NCBI GenBank assembly: GCA_004352715.1
Contig: SCFE01000116.1
Coordinates: forward strand, 516,111 to 580,110
From: Hofstenia miamia
Taxonomy: Eukaryota; Xenacoelomorpha; Acoela
Direction: 5' to 3'
DNA length: 64,000 bases
The position numbers were made by a program, and so were the translations under genes. The notes below the pieces were generated by a model. That model was not told where the DNA came from, searched no databases, and saw only the letters and a list, made by a program, of their open reading frames with translations. Shown piece after piece: positions 63,334 through 64,000 of this stretch (positions are counted from its first letter, which is position 1; each line of letters opens with the position of its first letter).

Positions 63334-64000
63334 AGAGAGAGAGAGAGATATTTATTATAAGTCGCTCGCAACCCTAGGGTTGAATAGTGGCGATTAAAAG
63401 CAATAATAAATATATAAAACTTTTCAAAAAGGAACTAGACATAGTGAATCTGATCATTCTTCTCGTTTTGGGCAAATACGAAAGATTTTTGTATTCGTGT
63501 GGAGGATATGGGTAGCTGCCAAATTCGATGATCCTTCAAATTGTAAGATAAGTTAGAAGTTAGAAGCACTAAATTGTGAAGTATGTGATCGTCCATATGT
63601 ATTTTTTTCCACCGGCGGTTGCATTGGACTAGTCTACGTAACATAGAGGGCGTCTCGGTACTTTGAGCTGTGGGTAAAGATACTTGAGAGCGCGTCTTTA
63701 AAGGCGCTCAATGTCCTTGGCTTGAGATTTGGTTATAGAGAACTGCCAAAGTGAAACGCAATATTCTAATCTTACGACAGCTATGTAAACAAATATAATA
63801 TCCTTAAAAGGATTTCCAATGCATTTCAAAACATGAATGAAGTGAAGCCTTTTCGCGGCTTTCGTTACAATGTTTTTCACATGTTCCACTTGAGGTTTCA
63901 CTGTAATTCAATACCAAGAAGAGAGGCCGAAGAGACAAGCTTAATTATGTTTCCATTGACAAGACATTCGGCAGGGAGCTCGAAGTGCTTTAGAAAAGAT
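63334..64000 (-). mobile_element. 3' part of a CR1-like LINE, runs off the right edge
   Basis: Minus strand: FELPAECLVNGNIIKLVSSA, then VEHVKNIVTKAAKRLHFIHV and AVVRLEYCVSLWQFSITKSQ, then RLVQCNRRWKKI, the thumb and C-terminal region of CR1/Jockey-type RT, with at least two frame breaks. It ends at a CT microsatellite (GA on plus, 63334-63349), the same tail type as family B. Confidence 0.8.

Noticed and set aside
1-64000. CRISPR arrays, bacterial operons, ribosome-binding sites, rRNA or intact tRNA genes
   Set aside because: The window is intron-bearing animal DNA; no spaced direct-repeat array, rRNA or full tRNA cloverleaf was seen.

Overview
This is animal (metazoan) nuclear DNA. It is AT-rich, the genes are split by spliceosomal introns, and long stretches are retrotransposon debris. 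The main gene encodes an axonemal dynein heavy chain, so the organism builds motile cilia or flagella. The abundance of CR1/Jockey-like and R4/Dong-like LINEs fits an aquatic or parasitic invertebrate (flatworm, cnidarian, tunicate or similar). I cannot fix the phylum from the sequence. Almost all splice acceptors end in TAG rather than CAG.

Region by region. (1) Positions 1-52963, minus strand: a DNAH3-like dynein heavy chain. I traced 48 exons with consistent reading phase from the start codon at 52963 to position 54, where the gene runs off the left edge at the start of the stalk. They encode about 2732 residues: N-terminal tail, linker, AAA1 to AAA4 with their nucleotide-binding motifs, and the first stalk helix. 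The microtubule-binding tip, AAA5, AAA6 and C-terminus lie outside the window. (2) Introns of this gene hold LINE copies: a CR1/Jockey-like element at 35.7-39.2 kb (+), R4/Dong-like elements at 15.3-19.9 kb (-) and 43.1-48.5 kb (+), and another CR1/Jockey-like copy at 49.3-52.1 kb (-). They also hold a 335-bp hAT-type MITE with a perfect 8-bp target duplication (33.1 kb), an endonuclease-like retroelement fragment (1.1-1.8 kb), an EF-hand exon-like segment (1.9 kb) and an uncharacterised AT-hook ORF (45.5-46.3 kb). (3) Positions 53250-62547, plus strand: a complete four-exon selenoprotein T-like gene (197 residues), head-to-head with the dynein gene and only 286 bp from start codon to start codon. 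The selenocysteine position is a serine codon. Its 6.2-kb first intron holds a CR1-like LINE with a fresh 667-bp internal duplication, and a solo LTR. (4) 63.3-64 kb: the 3' part of another LINE on the minus strand.

The two host genes have unrelated known roles (inner-arm dynein motor; ER redox protein) but share one short intergenic region. The remaining content is mobile DNA, in several places inserted tail-to-tail at TAA microsatellites. Three long N runs and two single Ns mark assembly joints; two of the long gaps look over-sized or spurious when compared with flanking or sibling sequence.
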